Below, in pieces: positions 4,455-6,232 of a stretch of 6,232 nucleotides of DNA (its first letter is position 1; each line of letters begins with the position of its first letter). Origin of the DNA: Alphaproteobacteria bacterium. GTDB taxonomy: Bacteria; Pseudomonadota; Alphaproteobacteria; Sphingomonadales; Emcibacteraceae. Under the pieces are notes generated by a model. It was not told the DNA's origin, searched no databases, and saw nothing but the letters and a program-made list of their open reading frames with translations. The stretch is taken from positions 1,990 through 8,221 of the forward strand of contig JAADGA010000098.1 in the NCBI GenBank assembly GCA_013152615.1. The letters run 5' to 3'. The position numbers and the translations under genes were made by a program.

Positions 4455-5576
4455 ATGCATGTAAAGCAAAAGAAGAGAAATCCAAAACCGGCATCAGAAA
4501 ATATTTTTAGTGCTATTGATCTTGGAACCAATAATTGTCGCTTGCTGGTCGCCCGGCAGACGCTACAGGGATTCAAGGTTATTGACAGCTTTTCCCGGGT
4601 TGTCCGCCTTGGTGAGGGATTAAGTAAAAACGGAATCCTGTCCCGGGAAGCCATTGACCGGACGATAGAGGCGTTGATTATCTGTGTCACCAAGATACAG
4701 CGTCGCGGCGTCACCCATATGCGTAATGTGGCGACCCAGGCCTGTCGTGAGGCGCTCAATTGTGATGAATTTATTGAACGGGTTGAAAAAGAGGTCCGGA
4801 TCAAGCTTCATATCATTAATCCGGCGGAAGAGGCCAGACTCGCGGTTCTTGGTTGCCGGGCGTTGCTTGACCGGAAATATAGCCGGGCGGTGGTTTTTGA
4901 TATTGGCGGTGGCAGTACCGAGCTGATCTGGGTAAAGATTAGCCGGAACGGTACCTCGGAAATTATTGACTGGACCTCTATTCCTTTTGGCGTGGTCAAT
5001 CTGTCGGAAAAATACGGCACCCGGGAGACAATCTCCGCCCCCAATTATCTGGAAATGAAACAGGGTATTCTCCGGGCAGTTAAATCCTTTGAACAGAAAA
5101 ACGGCATCGGGGATGCCGCGCGGCAGGGCAAGGTGCAACTGCTCGGTACTTCGGGGACAATTACCACTCTGACCGCGATGTATCTTGAGCTTGAAACCTA
5201 TGACCGGGCGCGGGTTGACGGGGCCTCGGTCGGGGCGTCTCATATCCGCGATCTGTGTCGCAAGCTGTCGGTGCTTAATTATGATGAGAGGGTGGCGTTA
5301 AAAAGCATTGGTGCCGACCGGGCGGATCTGGTGGTTGCGGGCTGTGCTATTCTGGAAAGTATAATGGATCTGTGGCCAGCCGAGGAGATAAAGGTCGCCG
5401 ACCGGGGAATCCGCGAAGGCATGCTGCTCGATATGATGGCCAGTCATCATCAGGGTGGCCACCGCCGGGGTGGTCATCACTACCGGGGCGGTCATCACCG
5501 TAGCGCCGGAAGTAAAATTGGTCCTGCAAAGAGCAAAACCGGGGCGAACCACGGTAACCGGGGGAATGGCGGGTGA
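4455..5576 (+). CDS. ppx: Ppx/GppA family phosphatase (exopolyphosphatase / pppGpp phosphohydrolase)
   Basis: ASKHA-fold phosphatase that removes terminal phosphate from polyphosphate and/or converts pppGpp to ppGpp; sequence alone does not separate the two. It is a compact 373-aa form, lacking the long C-terminal region of the roughly 500-aa E. coli enzymes. The phosphate-1 motif is SAIDLGTNNCRLLVA (19-33), followed by VATQACREALN. E126 in PAEEARL aligns with catalytic E121 of E. coli Ppx. The phosphate-2 motif DIGGGSTEL is at 149-157, LLGTSGTITTL at 229-239, and ADRGIREGMLLDMM at 315-328. After residue 330 there is a low-complexity tail: seven His within 331-348 in GGH-type repeats, then a basic Gly/Asn/Lys segment. 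The ATG is the only usable start, because an in-frame TAA lies at 4434. AAGG is only 2 nt upstream, a poor spacing. The stop overlaps the rlmE GTG, so the two genes are coupled. Confidence 0.92.
   Translation: MHVKQKKRNPKPASENIFSAIDLGTNNCRLLVARQTLQGFKVIDSFSRVVRLGEGLSKNGILSREAIDRTIEALIICVTKIQRRGVTHMRNVATQACREALNCDEFIERVEKEVRIKLHIINPAEEARLAVLGCRALLDRKYSRAVVFDIGGGSTELIWVKISRNGTSEIIDWTSIPFGVVNLSEKYGTRETISAPNYLEMKQGILRAVKSFEQKNGIGDAARQGKVQLLGTSGTITTLTAMYLELETYDRARVDGASVGASHIRDLCRKLSVLNYDERVALKSIGADRADLVVAGCAILESIMDLWPAEEIKVADRGIREGMLLDMMASHHQGGHRRGGHHYRGGHHRSAGSKIGPAKSKTGANHGNRGNGG
5445..5498 (+). repeat. His/Gly-rich degenerate repeats encoding the Ppx tail
   Basis: The codons form imperfect units HHQGG, HRRGG, HHYRGG and HHRS. 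They use mixed CAT/CAC and GGT/GGC codons, so the similarity is stronger at protein than at DNA level. That suggests old repeats kept for composition rather than a recent slippage event. The segment follows directly after the conserved end of the Ppx/GppA domain. Confidence 0.7.
5560..5566 (+). promoter_or_regulatory. Shine-Dalgarno site of rlmE
   Basis: GGGGGAA lies 6 nt before the GTG at 5573, within the last codons of ppx. It supports a GTG start although no in-frame ATG exists near the 5' end. Confidence 0.6.
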
Positions 5577-6232
5577 TAAAACGCCCTAAATTAACCCGCA
5601 CCGGAAAGATCAGGAAAACCGATCCCCGTGGCCTGACCAGAGGCGGAAAAGCCCGGGTCAAGACCGCACGCGGACGAAAAATTTCCTCTGTCCGCTGGTT
5701 GCAGAGACAGTTGAACGACCCCTATGTTGATGCCGCCCACCGCGACGGTTACCGGGCAAGATCAGCCTATAAGCTGCTGGAACTCGATGACAAATTTTCT
5801 TTTTTGTCTCAGGCGCGAACCATCATTGATCTTGGTGCGGCCCCCGGCGGCTGGACTCAGGTGGTTGTGAAAAAAACCAGCAGGAAGGCCCGGGTAATCG
5901 GCATTGACCTGCTGGAGGTCGCGCCGATAGACGGCGCAATATTTCTGAAAATGGATTTCACCAGCGCTGAGGCGGAAGAGGAATTATGCAGCCTTTTGTC
6001 CGGCCCGGTTGATCTGGTGATGAGCGATATGGCGGCCATGACCACCGGTCATCAGCAAACCGATCATATCAGGACGTTGGCGCTGGTCGAGGCGGCGTTT
6101 GATTTCGCTCACAAAACCCTGGCAGAGGGCGGGGTTTTTGTGGCCAAGGTTTTTCGCGGTGGTGCCGATCAGGATTTGTTGGCCCAAATGAAGAAGTCTT
6201 TTAAAACCGTCCGCCATTTCAAACCCCCCGCC
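5573..6232 (+). CDS. rlmE: RlmE (FtsJ/RrmJ), 23S rRNA 2'-O-methyltransferase, 3' end cut by window
   Basis: SAM-dependent enzyme that methylates the 2'-OH of U2552 (E. coli numbering) in the 23S rRNA A-loop, a late step in 50S assembly. The frame is open for 220 codons from a GTG at 5573 to the right edge; the first in-frame ATG is far inside the gene, within the conserved fold. The sequence VIKRPKLTRTGKIRK opens a basic N-terminal extension of about 40 residues, which alphaproteobacterial RlmE proteins commonly have. The conserved RWLQRQLNDPYVDAAHRDGYRARSAYKLLELDDKF follows. The SAM motif is IDLGAAPGGW (85-94). Three of the four residues of the catalytic K-D-K-E set are visible: K67 (YKLL), D152 (MSDMAA) and K192 (VAKVF), with spacing close to E. 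coli K38, D124 and K164. The final Glu should lie just beyond the edge. It overlaps ppx by 4 nt (GTGA). Confidence 0.95.
   Translation, partial: MIKRPKLTRTGKIRKTDPRGLTRGGKARVKTARGRKISSVRWLQRQLNDPYVDAAHRDGYRARSAYKLLELDDKFSFLSQARTIIDLGAAPGGWTQVVVKKTSRKARVIGIDLLEVAPIDGAIFLKMDFTSAEAEEELCSLLSGPVDLVMSDMAAMTTGHQQTDHIRTLALVEAAFDFAHKTLAEGGVFVAKVFRGGADQDLLAQMKKSFKTVRHFKPPA

Noticed and set aside
4343..4804. Minus-strand open frame of 153 codons running from ppx into the tRNA upstream region
   Set aside because: Two thirds of it is antisense to conserved Ppx motifs, and its end would run through the probable tRNA promoter. No family resemblance seen.
4620..5243. Minus-strand open frame of 207 codons opposite ppx
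   Set aside because: Antisense to the phosphate-2 motif and the conserved core of Ppx; the product has no recognisable features.

Overview
The window looks like a chromosomal segment of an alphaproteobacterium. The main reason is the order trpG-trpD-trpC-moaC on the minus strand, a familiar alphaproteobacterial cluster that usually continues into moeA and lexA. A compact Ppx/GppA-type gene directly coupled to rlmE on the plus strand fits the same class. Nothing suggests a plasmid, phage, insertion sequence or CRISPR array.

Layout. Positions 1-2782 hold four tightly packed minus-strand genes: trpG (2782-2108), trpD (2111-1095), trpC (1102-308) and the 5' part of moaC (304 to the left edge). 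Neighbours overlap by 4 and 8 nt, and trpC and moaC are 3 nt apart, so this is one translationally coupled operon. TrpG (with TrpE, not in this window) makes anthranilate, TrpD adds phosphoribose, and TrpC closes the indole ring; MoaC starts molybdenum cofactor synthesis. Positions 2783-2940 are a divergent intergenic region with two inverted repeats and a TATAAT box. A plus-strand SDF/DAACS-family amino acid or dicarboxylate:cation symporter follows (2941-4224). A minus-strand tRNA-Gln(CUG), including encoded CCA, lies 2 nt beyond its stop. After an AT-rich gap, a plus-strand pair runs to the right edge: Ppx/GppA phosphatase (4455-5576) and rlmE, which starts at a GTG overlapping the ppx stop (5573) and is cut by the window end.

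No new system was found. All six protein genes belong to known families. The points worth a second look are smaller: a 31-bp tandem duplication that reads in two frames and reshapes the TrpG C-terminus; a His/Gly/Arg-rich tail on the Ppx protein; an Asn in place of the usual Asp in the symporter's NMDGT sodium-site motif; a tRNA-Gln with U73 and a leader segment matching its own acceptor strand; and trpG lacking an adjacent trpE.
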